Below, piece after piece: positions 31,564-41,497 of a stretch of DNA of 64,000 nucleotides (positions are counted from its first letter, which is position 1; every line of letters starts with the position of its first letter). The notes beneath the pieces were generated by a model. It made no database searches. It saw only the letters and a program-made list of their open reading frames with translations, and was not told where the DNA came from. A program made the translations under genes and the position numbers. The stretch covers positions 2,852,001 through 2,916,000 of the forward strand of contig NZ_JAUSYL010000001.1 in the NCBI RefSeq assembly GCF_030816895.1. The letters run 5' to 3'. This stretch comes from Clavibacter sp. B3I6. GTDB lineage: Bacteria; Actinomycetota; Actinomycetes; Actinomycetales; Microbacteriaceae.

Positions 31564-32081
31564 ACACCACCAGCTACATCTTCAGCATCGTGGCCTCGCT
31601 GCTCGCGATGGGCGTCGTCGTGGAGCGGCTGCGGAGGCGGCGCCTCCGGGAGCGTCACGCCGTGTGGTGGCTGCTCGCCGGCCTGGTCGCCGTCATCGTG
31701 AGCGTGTTCCCGGCGCTGCTGTCGGGCCTCTCCAGCGTCCTGGGCGTGCAGCAGCCCGCGAACCTCGCGTTCTTCGCGAGCATCGTCGTGATCTTCATCG
31801 TCTGCGTGCAGTACAGCGCCGAGCTCACCGACCTCGAGGACAAGGTGCGCCGCCTCGCCGAGGAGGCCGCCATGGCCGACCTCCGCCTGCACGACCTCGA
31901 GCGCGCGACCGGCATCGGATCCGCCTCGGAGGCCGTCCGTCCGGAGGGCGCCGCGTCGACCCGCCGGCCGGCGGACGGGCCTCAGAGCGGCGCCGCGTCC
32001 TCCTCGTCGGAGCGGGGTGCCGGACGGTCGACGTCGACTCCGGCGTCCTCGCCGCGTCCCGCGAACACCCACGACTTGTAG
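31560..32081 (+). CDS. DUF2304-family membrane protein
   Basis: 173-residue protein. Three membrane helices lie in the first 90 residues (YIFSIVASLLAMGVVVERL, WWLLAGLVAVIVSVFPALLS, NLAFFASIVVIFIVCVQYSA). A coiled-coil-like stretch follows (ELTDLEDKVRRLAEEAAM), then a low-complexity Ser/Ala/Pro tail. The family is found next to GT2 glycosyltransferases and is thought to partner them at the membrane. The GTG start overlaps the GT2 stop. The coding region runs 100 bases into the oppositely oriented GtrA gene; the usual family length of about 120 residues would end before this, so the tail is probably dispensable. Confidence 0.85.
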   Translation: MNTTSYIFSIVASLLAMGVVVERLRRRRLRERHAVWWLLAGLVAVIVSVFPALLSGLSSVLGVQQPANLAFFASIVVIFIVCVQYSAELTDLEDKVRRLAEEAAMADLRLHDLERATGIGSASEAVRPEGAASTRRPADGPQSGAASSSSERGAGRSTSTPASSPRPANTHDL

Positions 32082-32467
32082 GCCGCGTAGTTCCACAGCG
32101 TGGTGAGCGCCGTGGAGACGAACTTGCCCACCACGTAGCCCCAGCCGATGCTGTCGAACAGCGCGATGATCAGCACCGTCGCGAGCGAGTTGACGGCCAC
32201 GAGCACGCCGTACCTCCACAGGCTGTGCCACGACGACCGCTGGCCGCGGAACGTCAGGAAGCGCTGCATCACGTAGCTGACGAGGAGCCCGGCCCAGAAC
32301 GCCATCGCGCTCGCGACGGGCAGCGGCCAGCCGAGCGCGTCGCGCCCGACGATGAGCAGGCCGAGGTCCACGACGAAGGCGACGCCGCCCACGGCCAGGT
32401 ACAGGAACGGGCCGTAGAGGCGGCCGGAGCGGAAGCGGGCGAGGCGCCCGGGCATGCCCGTGCTCAC
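31982..32467 (-). CDS. GtrA-family membrane protein
   Basis: 161-residue GtrA-like protein with four membrane helices: FLYLAVGGVAFVVDLGLLIV, LPVASAMAFWAGLLVSYVMQ, YGVLVAVNSLATVLIIALFD and the final VVGKFVSTALTTLWNYAAYK, ending in the family signature KSWVF. GtrA proteins are proposed to help flip lipid-linked sugars. The hydrophilic C-terminal 25 residues are acidic/Arg-rich and are read from the strand opposite the tail of the DUF2304 gene. The GTG start overlaps the stop of the DUF2142 gene (GTGA), so both are expressed as a unit convergent to the GT2-DUF2304 pair. Confidence 0.9.
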   Translation of the reverse strand: MSTGMPGRLARFRSGRLYGPFLYLAVGGVAFVVDLGLLIVGRDALGWPLPVASAMAFWAGLLVSYVMQRFLTFRGQRSSWHSLWRYGVLVAVNSLATVLIIALFDSIGWGYVVGKFVSTALTTLWNYAAYKSWVFAGRGEDAGVDVDRPAPRSDEEDAAPL

Positions 32468-34098
32468 GCCGAGCCCGTCCCGGCCGCGACGGCGGTCGTC
32501 GTGCCGCGGCCCTCGAGGGGCGCCTCGGGATCGGATGTCCCGTCGGCCGGCTGCGCGTCCGTCGAGCGGTGCGCGGCCCGCGCGGCGACCACGAGCGCCG
32601 CGCCCGCGACGAGGGAGCCGACGGTGATGACGAGGACCCACGGGACGAGCCCGAGCACGGGCGGCCACCAGCGCGGCTCGGTGACCAGCTGGGTCCAGGT
32701 CGCGCTGACCCCCACGGAGTTGCGGCGGAGGAACGTCATGAGCCCCACGAACATGGCCGCCGCGTGGGCCGCGGCGACGAGGAGGAGGACCCGGCGCCGG
32801 ACGACGGCGGGCAGGCGGTCGTGCACGGGGGCGACGACGACCGCGGTCATCATGATCAGCAGAACGTACGCGGCGAGGTTGTAGCGCCCCTGCCACACGA
32901 AGCCCGACACCGTGACCGACGCCGCCTGGACGAGGGCGGGCAGCAGGACGTAGCCGACGAGCACCACGGCCACCGTGCGGCGGGTGCGGGGGGCGGCGGG
33001 TGCGAGGAACGCGACGGCGACGAGGGCGCCGCAGCCGACGAAGTAGGCGAACACGACGTACGAGGGGATCGGGGTGTCCAGCCAGCCGAAGATGCCGACC
33101 ATGTCGCGCGCGAAGTCGAAGGTGCGCTCGAGCATCAGGATGAGGCCCTCGCGGAAGCTGGTGCCCACGCCCGGGTAGACGCCCACGGCCGCGAGCGAGC
33201 CGGTCCGGAGGATCCAGACGAGGGCCAGCGCGGTGGAGACCACGACCGCGCCGACCGCGGCCAGCACCGGCGGACGTCGGAGGAACTCCCAGGACCGCGA
33301 CCAGCCGACGATGCACGCGCCCGCGATCACGGCGACGCCGAGCCACAGGGGGGACAGCCCGCGCGCGTGCACCAGGAGCCCGCCGGTGACGGCGAGGAAG
33401 GCCGCGGTGCGCCAGCTCACGGGACCTCCGCGCACGAGGCAGGCGACGTAGGCGGCGGCGAAGGCGGCGACGGTGGCGATCTCGAAGGCGTTGGGGTTCA
33501 CGGCCCCGAAGAGCGAGCCGATCATCGGGGTGAGGGCGGCGGAGGTCGCGATCACGGGCAGCACCGGTCGCGGAAGCCGGCTGAGGTACGCGAGGGCTCC
33601 CGCCATGAGCGCGGAGCAGATGAGGGCGCTCACGAGGCGCATGCCGAAGACCGCCGCCGTGCCGCCCCCGGCGACGAGCGTGGGCCAGCCGACGAGCACG
33701 TAGTAGACGGGGTCGTAGAGGCCCGCGCTGGTGGTCGTGGAGACGATGCGGTCGGCCGTGTCGCCCGGGGGGAAGCCGGGGGCGCAGTCGGCGGTCGTGT
33801 CGGCCTTGTGCCGCCCGCACCCGGACGCGGGGATGGTGTACGCGATGCCCGCCGGCACCTGCACCGTGCGGACCTGCGGCTCGTCCGTCACGTCGCCGAG
33901 GAGCTGGCCCCGCACGACGGAGGCGGCCTTGATCATGTGCGCGGGCTCGTCGGGACTCGCGCCGATCGGGGTCGTCACCGCCCAGAGGCCGCTGATCACG
34001 CCGATCCCGACGAGGGCCGCGAGGAACACGACGAGCGGTGCCCGTCCCGTCCGGCCGTCGGCGCGCGGGGCGCGGGCGTGCAGGGGCGTTCGCATCAT
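32464..34098 (-). CDS. DUF2142-family polytopic membrane protein
   Basis: 544-residue membrane protein with about eleven helices and a large loop after the first one. The loop begins WAVTTPIGASPDEPAHMIKA and contains GIAYTIPASGC, GLYDPVYYVLVGWPTL and later AVNPNAFEIA, the conserved patterns of DUF2142 proteins. The DEPAH motif is reminiscent of the catalytic Asp/Glu region in GT-C glycosyltransferases, so it may transfer a lipid-linked sugar outside the membrane. ATG 34098 has a GGAG ribosome site. It is the first gene of the two-gene unit with gtrA and shares a glycan context with the convergent GT2 genes. Confidence 0.85.
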   Translation of the reverse strand: MMRTPLHARAPRADGRTGRAPLVVFLAALVGIGVISGLWAVTTPIGASPDEPAHMIKAASVVRGQLLGDVTDEPQVRTVQVPAGIAYTIPASGCGRHKADTTADCAPGFPPGDTADRIVSTTTSAGLYDPVYYVLVGWPTLVAGGGTAAVFGMRLVSALICSALMAGALAYLSRLPRPVLPVIATSAALTPMIGSLFGAVNPNAFEIATVAAFAAAYVACLVRGGPVSWRTAAFLAVTGGLLVHARGLSPLWLGVAVIAGACIVGWSRSWEFLRRPPVLAAVGAVVVSTALALVWILRTGSLAAVGVYPGVGTSFREGLILMLERTFDFARDMVGIFGWLDTPIPSYVVFAYFVGCGALVAVAFLAPAAPRTRRTVAVVLVGYVLLPALVQAASVTVSGFVWQGRYNLAAYVLLIMMTAVVVAPVHDRLPAVVRRRVLLLVAAAHAAAMFVGLMTFLRRNSVGVSATWTQLVTEPRWWPPVLGLVPWVLVITVGSLVAGAALVVAARAAHRSTDAQPADGTSDPEAPLEGRGTTTAVAAGTGSA

Positions 34099-34293
34099 GG
34101 TGTCTCCGTGGATGTCAGCGCGTGCGGGCAGGGGCCGCCGACGGGCACCCTGCGGACCGACCTGCGCGTCGCGGGCCCGCTGTCCCCGTCGAGGATAGCC
34201 GGTCGCCCGCGCGGGGCCGGGTGCCCGCCGGCGGGGCATCCGGCGTCGTGACGGCGTGTCCGCGGCCTCGTGCCGGCGGACGGCGGACGGCGC

Positions 34294-35613
34294 CTAGCGC
34301 ACCGAGGCGGCGTCGAGCGCGTCCGCGCTCCGCTCGGCGCGGCGCGTGCGGCGCCCCGTGAGCTGCAGCACGAGCGCGACCAGGGCGCTCAGCGCGACGA
34401 AGGCGCCGTAGACGGTGAGCACGACCGGCAGGCCGTCCGCCTCCACGAAGATGCCCGCGACGATGCTCGGCACCCCGAAGGCGAGGTAGCTCGCGACGTA
34501 GACGGAGGAGAGGAGGCTCGCGCGCTGGTCGACGGGCGCCTCCGCCAGCACGAGCCGGAGGCCCGCCTGGAACCCGGCGCCGAAGCCGACGCCGCCCACG
34601 ACCGCGGCGACCGCGAAGAGGGGGAGCGAGGAGGTCCAGATGGCCGCGACGAGGCCCACCGGCCCGAGCACGAGGGCGACCACGCCGACGACGAGGCTGC
34701 GGCGGGCGTCGCGGGTGCGGATCACGATGCCCGTGACGGCGCCCGTGCCGGTGAAGAGGGCGATGGCCGCGCCCGTCACCGCCGCGCTGTGCAGGCCGAA
34801 GGTCGAGCCGAGCACGGATCCGATGAAGGCCAGGAACATGCCGCCGAGCGCCCAGCTCGCGATCATGCCGCCGACGACCGCGGTGAAGACGGGACGCGCC
34901 GCGCGGGGCACGGCGACCGACGGGATCAGCGACCGGAGCGCGCCCGCCCGGCGCGGCTGCCGCTCGGGCACGACCGCGACGGCGACGCCCGCGGCCACCA
35001 TGAGCGCCGCGAGCACCAGGAACACCGTCTCCTCCGGCGCGGGCCCGTAGGCCACGAGGAACCCGCTGCCGAGCGCGCCGACCGTGAGCGCGGCCGGCGG
35101 CACGACGCCGTTGAGGAACGCGGCGAGGCCGGTGCGGCGGGTCGGCTGGTGGTCGATCATGCCGGCGCCGAGCGCGCCCGTGGCGAGGCCGATCGCGAGC
35201 CCCTGGAGGATCCGCGCGACCACGAGGGCGAGCCCGTCGTGGGCGAAGGCGAACACGAGCATCGCCGCGGTGGACACGGCGAGGGCCCCGAGGATCACGG
35301 GACGGCGCCCGATGTGGTCGGAGAGGCGGCCGGCGGTCAGCAGCGTCGCGAGCAGTCCGGCGACGTAGACCGCGAACACGACCGTGAGGACGACGGGCGG
35401 CAGCGCCCACTCCTCCTGGTACACGGGGTAGAGGGGCGAGGGCGCGGCGCCGCTCGCGACGAGCACGAGGAGCGTCAGCGCGTAGACCACGAGCCCGGCG
35501 GCGGACTCGCGGCGGGCGGGAGCGGGGGCGGACGCGACGGGCGCGACGGGCTCGGCGGATGCCGCGGTCGCCGCGGTCGCGGGGAGGGATGCGGTGTCGG
35601 GGCCGGTGGTCAT
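34294..35613 (-). CDS. MFS transporter (drug-efflux type)
   Basis: 439-residue major facilitator with twelve predicted helices. A 35-residue Ala/Pro-rich N-terminal tail precedes SAAGLVVYALTLLVLVASGA. The loop-2 motif is GRLSDHIGRRPVILGALAVS, followed by ILQGLAIGLATGALGAGMID and the second-half repeats GVGFGAGFQAGLRLVLAEAP. The layout fits 12-helix efflux proteins of sugar/drug type, and the substrate is unknown. ATG 35613 has GGAGCG at good spacing. It stands alone between the DUF2142 gene and the divergent ABC-F gene. No adjacent regulator gene. Confidence 0.88.
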   Translation of the reverse strand: MTTGPDTASLPATAATAASAEPVAPVASAPAPARRESAAGLVVYALTLLVLVASGAAPSPLYPVYQEEWALPPVVLTVVFAVYVAGLLATLLTAGRLSDHIGRRPVILGALAVSTAAMLVFAFAHDGLALVVARILQGLAIGLATGALGAGMIDHQPTRRTGLAAFLNGVVPPAALTVGALGSGFLVAYGPAPEETVFLVLAALMVAAGVAVAVVPERQPRRAGALRSLIPSVAVPRAARPVFTAVVGGMIASWALGGMFLAFIGSVLGSTFGLHSAAVTGAAIALFTGTGAVTGIVIRTRDARRSLVVGVVALVLGPVGLVAAIWTSSLPLFAVAAVVGGVGFGAGFQAGLRLVLAEAPVDQRASLLSSVYVASYLAFGVPSIVAGIFVEADGLPVVLTVYGAFVALSALVALVLQLTGRRTRRAERSADALDAASVR

Positions 35614-35749
35614 GTGCGCTCCTCGCGGTGGGCGGATCCCCGTCGGCGGGCGGCGGGCGGGCTGCTCCCCGTCGAGCGCGCGGCCCTCGCGGGTCACGAT
35701 GGGGGCCAACGGCGGGCGGCTCGCGGGAATTCCCCGGGCACGGACCACC

Positions 35750-35755
35750 TAGGCT
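35750..35755 (+). promoter_or_regulatory. Probable -10 of a leaderless promoter (ABC-F gene)
   Basis: TAGGCT ends seven bases before GTG 35762, and no ribosome-binding site intervenes. Confidence 0.5.
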
Positions 35756-35761
35756 CGTGCG

Positions 35762-37579
<1,818 letters not shown>

Positions 37580-37591
37580 TCCGCCGGCCGC

Positions 37592-38491
37592 TCAGTACGC
37601 GAGGATGCGGTCCGGCGTGGTCAGCGTGATGAGGTCGTCGGCCGACCAGATCGCCTCGACGTCGCCGGTGATCATGCCCGTCGACCCGTCGCGGTTCCGC
37701 GAGGGGAACTCGGTCGTCCAGGCGATGCGGAGGCCCTCGGACGCGACCCGGTCGGGCGACGCGCACGTGACGACGCCCGCGCCGCCGCTCGGGAACACCA
37801 GGAGGCACCGATCGCCGCGGTTCGACGCCGCCGCATAGAGGCCGACGCTCGCCTGGACCGCGCGGATCGTGGTCGCGTCGACGTCGGCGCGCACGGCCCG
37901 CGGCGGCAGGTCGCCGTCCTCCTGCGGGCCGTCGAAGATCGGGCCGGCGGGGCGGCTGCGCCGGTCGGAGGAGGAGTCGGGGCCGAGGAGCGCGGGGCCG
38001 TCGGCGCTCGCCGTAGGGGCGGGGGCCGATCCCGCGGCGACGGGAGGCGCGTCGGCGCCGGGGCTCGGGGTGCCGCCGGCCGCGGTGGACGGCGGGGATC
38101 CCGCGGAGGCCGCGCCGATCGCGCCGCCCGCGAGGAGGCCCACCGCGAGCGCGCCCGCGGCCCAGGCGAGGGCGCGGCGGGATGCGGGGACGGGCACGGC
38201 GGCGTCCGCATCGCCGTCGTCCGCCGTCGGGTCCGCCTCCGCGGGGCCGGCGTGGGCCTCGGTGGAGCGGGAGGTCTCGGCGGAGGCCGTGTCCCCATGG
38301 ATCGCCGCCGCCGCCGCCGCCGCCGCCGTCTCCGCCGCCGCCCCGTCGGCCGGCCGGGACGCGCGGCCGCGCCGGTCGAGCTCGGCGGCCGCGCGGATCC
38401 ACCGCTCGTCGCGCTCGTCGGCGCCCTGCGCGTACACCCGGCGCCGCAGCTCCTCGACGGGGAGCGCGGAGACGTCGTCGTCCTCGTGCAT
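37592..38491 (-). CDS. Single-pass membrane protein of unknown function, poly-Ala tract
   Basis: 299-residue protein. The cytoplasmic N-terminus starts MHEDDDVSALPVEELRRRVY with DERWIRAAAELDRRGRASR, and later carries a GCC-repeat-encoded run of eight Ala. One membrane helix (ALAWAAGALAVGLLAGGAIG) and a Pro/Ala-rich spacer lead to a compact exterior domain (RAVQASVGLYAAASNRGDRC ... VVTCASPDRVASEGLRIAWT ... ADDLITLTTPDRIL), in which two Cys probably pair. ATG 38491 is backed by a strong GGAGGT site; an upstream in-frame start would add nine residues. The layout is like that of the tandem pair at 9991-12134, but the exterior domain differs. Function unknown. Confidence 0.78.
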   Translation of the reverse strand: MHEDDDVSALPVEELRRRVYAQGADERDERWIRAAAELDRRGRASRPADGAAAETAAAAAAAAIHGDTASAETSRSTEAHAGPAEADPTADDGDADAAVPVPASRRALAWAAGALAVGLLAGGAIGAASAGSPPSTAAGGTPSPGADAPPVAAGSAPAPTASADGPALLGPDSSSDRRSRPAGPIFDGPQEDGDLPPRAVRADVDATTIRAVQASVGLYAAASNRGDRCLLVFPSGGAGVVTCASPDRVASEGLRIAWTTEFPSRNRDGSTGMITGDVEAIWSADDLITLTTPDRILAY

Positions 38492-38559
38492 GGGCACCTC
38501 CGTGGCCGACCCTGCCACATCCCGCGGGCGCCGCGGGGTGTCCCCGTGTTACGGCCCGG

Positions 38560-38589
38560 TTCGACATGCCCCGCCTGGCCGCCTACCGT
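38560..38589 (+). promoter_or_regulatory. Probable metQNI promoter with a long leader
   Basis: TTCGAC (38560-38565) and TACCGT (38584-38589) are spaced 18 bases. The predicted start near 38596 leaves about 200 bases before metQ. I see no recognisable SAM riboswitch in that leader. The 308-base interval 38492-38798 holds no gene. Confidence 0.45.
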
Positions 38590-38798
38590 CGAGGTGCTGC
38601 AGGGACGCGGCCACCGGCCGTCGTCGGCGTCCCGCACCGCGCACCGCTCGCCCGCGTCGTGCGCATCCGCGGGTCCGCCCGCCGCGCCGTCGCGCGCCGC
38701 CGTCGCCGTGCGCTCCCGCGCCCGCACCGCCCCGAAGCACCCCGCATCGCACGCATCACCCCGGACAGCACCGGCCCCGCACCACCGAGAGGATCCCC

Positions 38799-39731
38799 AT
38801 GACCACCCAGGCCCCCCTGATCGACGCCCCGAAGCGGAAGAACCGCCTCGGCCTCATCATCGGCGCGGTCGTCGTCGTCCTCGCGATCGTCGCGGCCGTG
38901 CTCTTCTCGACCGGCGCGTTCTCGGGCGGCGGCAAGTCCGTCCGCATCGGCGTCGTCGGCGCGAGCGACCCGCAGTGGCAGCCCTTCGTCGACGCGGCGA
39001 AGGAGGAGGGCATCGACGTGGAGGTCGTGAACTTCTCCGAGTACACGCAGCTGAACCCCGCGCTGTCCGAGGGCGAGATCGACCTCAACCAGTTCCAGCA
39101 CCTCGTCTACCTCGCGCAGTACAACGAGGGCGCGGGCGACGACCTCACGCCCATCGGCGCCACCGCCATCTACCCTCTCGCGCTGTACTCGCAGAAGCAC
39201 GGCTCGGTCGACGAGATCCCCGAGGGCGGCACCGTCGTCGTCCCGAACGACGAGTCGAACCTCGCCCGCAGCCTCCTGGTGCTCCAGAGCGCGGGCCTCG
39301 TGACGCTCAAGGGCGGCGGATCCAGCATCTCGACGCTCGACGACATCGACCAGGCCGCGTCGAAGGTCACCGTCACCCCCGTCGACGCCGCGCTCACGGC
39401 CACGTCGCTGCCCGACGCCGACGCCGTCATCATCAACAACGACTTCGTCACCGACGCCGGCCTCACCTCCGACGACGCCATCGCCCAGGACGACCCGAGC
39501 GACCCCAACTCCCTCGCCTACGTCAACGTGTTCGCGGCCCGTGCCGACGACGCGGACGACGAGACCTACCTCCAGCTCGCGCGCATCTTCGAGGACACCC
39601 CGGCCGTCATCGACGCCCTCGTCGAGAACTCGGGCGACACCGCCGTCCCGCTCAAGACCCCGGCCGACGAGCTGCAGAGCATCCTCGCCACCACCGAGAA
39701 GGCCGTCGCGGAGCGGAAGTCGGCAGAGTGA
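38799..39731 (+). CDS. metQ: Methionine ABC transporter substrate-binding protein MetQ (NlpA family), membrane anchored
   Basis: 310-residue NlpA/MetQ-type binding protein. VRIGVVGASDPQWQPFVDAA, VEVVNFSEYTQLNPALSEGE, DLNQFQHLVYLAQYNEGAGD, IYPLALYSQKHGSVDEIPEG, VVPNDESNLARSLLVLQSAG and DAVIINNDFVTDAGL are the usual family blocks. The N-terminus is unusual. A cytoplasmic basic stretch and a helix (LIIGAVVVVLAIVAAVLFST) are present, but there is no lipobox Cys, so the protein is held by an uncleaved helix rather than a lipid. The start is ATG 38799 with GAGAGGA upstream. The stop overlaps the metN start. Expected ligand is D/L-methionine; related short organic acids are possible. Confidence 0.9.
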   Translation: MTTQAPLIDAPKRKNRLGLIIGAVVVVLAIVAAVLFSTGAFSGGGKSVRIGVVGASDPQWQPFVDAAKEEGIDVEVVNFSEYTQLNPALSEGEIDLNQFQHLVYLAQYNEGAGDDLTPIGATAIYPLALYSQKHGSVDEIPEGGTVVVPNDESNLARSLLVLQSAGLVTLKGGGSSISTLDDIDQAASKVTVTPVDAALTATSLPDADAVIINNDFVTDAGLTSDDAIAQDDPSDPNSLAYVNVFAARADDADDETYLQLARIFEDTPAVIDALVENSGDTAVPLKTPADELQSILATTEKAVAERKSAE

Positions 39732-40765
39732 CGGACGCCCCGCACGTCTCCCTGCGGGGCGTCGGCAAGCAGTACCCGCCGCGCGCCAAGGGCGAGCAGG
39801 GGCTCGACGCCCTCGCCGGCGTCGACCTCGACATCCGCCGCGGCGAGGTGTTCGGGATCATCGGCTACTCGGGCGCCGGCAAGAGCACGCTCGTGCGGCT
39901 CGTGAACGCGCTCGAGCGGCCGACCTCGGGCACGGTGTCGGTGGACGGGCGGGAGATCCAGGACCTGCCCGAGCGGGAGCTGCGGAAGCTCCGCCTCGGC
40001 ATCGGCATGGTGTTCCAGCAGTTCAACCTCTTCGCGTCGAAGACGGTGTGGGGCAACGTGGCGTACCCGCTGTCCGTCGCGGGCATGCCGAAGGACCAGC
40101 AGCAGCGGCGGATCAGCGAGCTCCTCCACTTCGTCGGCCTCGCCGACAAGGCGCACGCCCGGCCCGACGAGCTGTCCGGCGGCCAGAAGCAGCGCGTCGG
40201 CATCGCCCGCGCGCTCGCCACGAGCCCCGCGATCCTCCTCGCCGACGAGGCGACGAGCGCGCTCGACCCCGAGACCACGAGCGAGGTCCTCGCGCTCCTC
40301 CGCCGCGTCAACGAGGAGCTGGGGGTCACCATCGTCGTCATCACGCACGAGATGGAGGTCATCAAGTCCATCGCCGACCGCGTGGCCGTCATGGACTCCG
40401 GCCGCGTCATCGAGCAGGGCGAGGTGTTCGACGTGTTCTCCCGCCCCACGAGCGACGCCGCGCGGCGATTCGTCTCCACCGTCGTCGCGGGCGTGCCCGA
40501 GGCCGAGGAGGTCGCGCGCCTGCGGGCGCGGCACCCCGGCCGGCTCGTCACGCTGTCGTTCGCGGACGGCGGCGCCACCCAGAGCGAGGTCTTCCGCGCG
40601 CTCGCCGACGCGGGCATCGGCTTCGAGGTCGTGCACGGCGGCATCACGGACATCCAGGGCCGCACGTTCGGCAACCTGACCCTCGCGCTCGGGGGCGACG
40701 CCGCGCGCATCGACGAGGTGCTCGCGGCCGACCGCGCCGGCGTCACCGTGACGGAGGTGGTCTGA
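39728..40765 (+). CDS. metN: Methionine ABC transporter ATP-binding protein MetN
   Basis: 345-residue ATPase. Walker A GYSGAGKST, Q-loop MVFQQFNLFASKTVWGNVAY, signature LSGGQKQRVGIARALA, Walker B ILLADEATSALDPETT, switch VVITHEMEVIKSIADRVAVM. The C-terminal part (about residues 270-345: RLVTLSFADGGATQSEVFRA, VVHGGITDIQGRTFGNLTLA) is the NIL domain, which in MetN binds methionine and inhibits transport when the amino acid is plentiful. The GTG overlaps the metQ stop (GTGA) and metI follows after one base. The NIL domain strongly supports the methionine assignment. Confidence 0.96.
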   Translation: MTDAPHVSLRGVGKQYPPRAKGEQGLDALAGVDLDIRRGEVFGIIGYSGAGKSTLVRLVNALERPTSGTVSVDGREIQDLPERELRKLRLGIGMVFQQFNLFASKTVWGNVAYPLSVAGMPKDQQQRRISELLHFVGLADKAHARPDELSGGQKQRVGIARALATSPAILLADEATSALDPETTSEVLALLRRVNEELGVTIVVITHEMEVIKSIADRVAVMDSGRVIEQGEVFDVFSRPTSDAARRFVSTVVAGVPEAEEVARLRARHPGRLVTLSFADGGATQSEVFRALADAGIGFEVVHGGITDIQGRTFGNLTLALGGDAARIDEVLAADRAGVTVTEVV

Positions 40766-40766
40766 C

Positions 40767-41426
40767 ATGGACGCGCTGACCCCGCTCCTGCCGCTCCTCG
40801 GCCGCTCGACGATCGAGACGCTCACGATGGTGCTGCTGACGCTCCTGTTCGGCGGGCTCGGCGGGCTCGTCATGGGGCTCGGGCTCTACCTCACGCGCGG
40901 CGGCAGCCTGCTCGCGAACCGGCCCGTGTTCGCGGTGCTCAACGTGGTGGTCAACACCTTCCGGCCGATCCCGTTCATCATCTTCCTGGTGGCCGCGCAG
41001 CCCCTCGCCCGCATCGTGACGGGCCGGGGGATCGGGCAGGCGGCGATCATCTTCACGCTGTCGCTCGCGGCCTCGTTCGCCATCAGCCGCATCGTGGAGC
41101 AGAACCTGCTCACCGTGCAGCCCGGCGTGATCGAGGCGGCGCGGTCCGTGGGCGCGAGCCCGGTGCGGATCATCTTCACGCTGCTGATCCCGGAGGCGCT
41201 CGGCCCGCTGATCCTCGGCTACACCTTCGTCTTCGTCGGCATCGTCGACATGACGGCGGTCGCGGGCGCGATCGGCGCCGGCGGCCTCGGCGACTTCGCG
41301 ATCGTCTACGGGTACCGGCAGTTCGAGCCGGTCGTCACGTGGGCGGCGGTGCTCATCATCATCGTGCTCGTGCAGGTGGTGCAGCTCATCGGCAACCGGC
41401 TGGCCCGGGCGGCGCTGCGGCGCTGA
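40767..41426 (+). CDS. metI: Methionine ABC transporter permease MetI
   Basis: 219-residue permease with five membrane helices. TIETLTMVLLTLLFGGLGGL, FRPIPFIIFLVAAQPLARIV and ARSVGASPVRIIFTLLIPEA lead into the EAA loop with LGPLILGYTFVFVGIVDMTA, and GAIGAGGLGDFAIVYGYRQF is the MetI hallmark. It forms the homodimeric channel with MetN and MetQ. ATG begins one base after the metN stop. A hairpin lies downstream between this gene and the convergent lysG. Normal length and motifs. Confidence 0.96.
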   Translation: MDALTPLLPLLGRSTIETLTMVLLTLLFGGLGGLVMGLGLYLTRGGSLLANRPVFAVLNVVVNTFRPIPFIIFLVAAQPLARIVTGRGIGQAAIIFTLSLAASFAISRIVEQNLLTVQPGVIEAARSVGASPVRIIFTLLIPEALGPLILGYTFVFVGIVDMTAVAGAIGAGGLGDFAIVYGYRQFEPVVTWAAVLIIIVLVQVVQLIGNRLARAALRR

Positions 41427-41461
41427 TCCCGCGGGTCGCCGACCCGCTCCTCGCACGACCC

Positions 41462-41497
41462 GCGGCCGCCCGCTCCCTACCGGAGCGAGGCGGCCGC
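41462..41497. terminator. Hairpin between convergent metI and lysG
   Basis: GCGGCCGCC (41462-41470) pairs with GGCGGCCGC (41489-41497). An inner six-base stem (41471-41476 with 41482-41487) and one bulged base follow. The lysG stop codon sits in the loop, so the hairpin includes the last lysG codons. It may end transcription in both directions. Confidence 0.6.

Noticed and set aside
38300..38330. GCC trinucleotide run as a regulatory repeat
   Set aside because: It lies in frame within a coding region and simply encodes a poly-Ala stretch.
38590..38798. SAM riboswitch upstream of metQ
   Set aside because: No conserved riboswitch core was recognisable by eye. Kept only as a checkable possibility in the findings.
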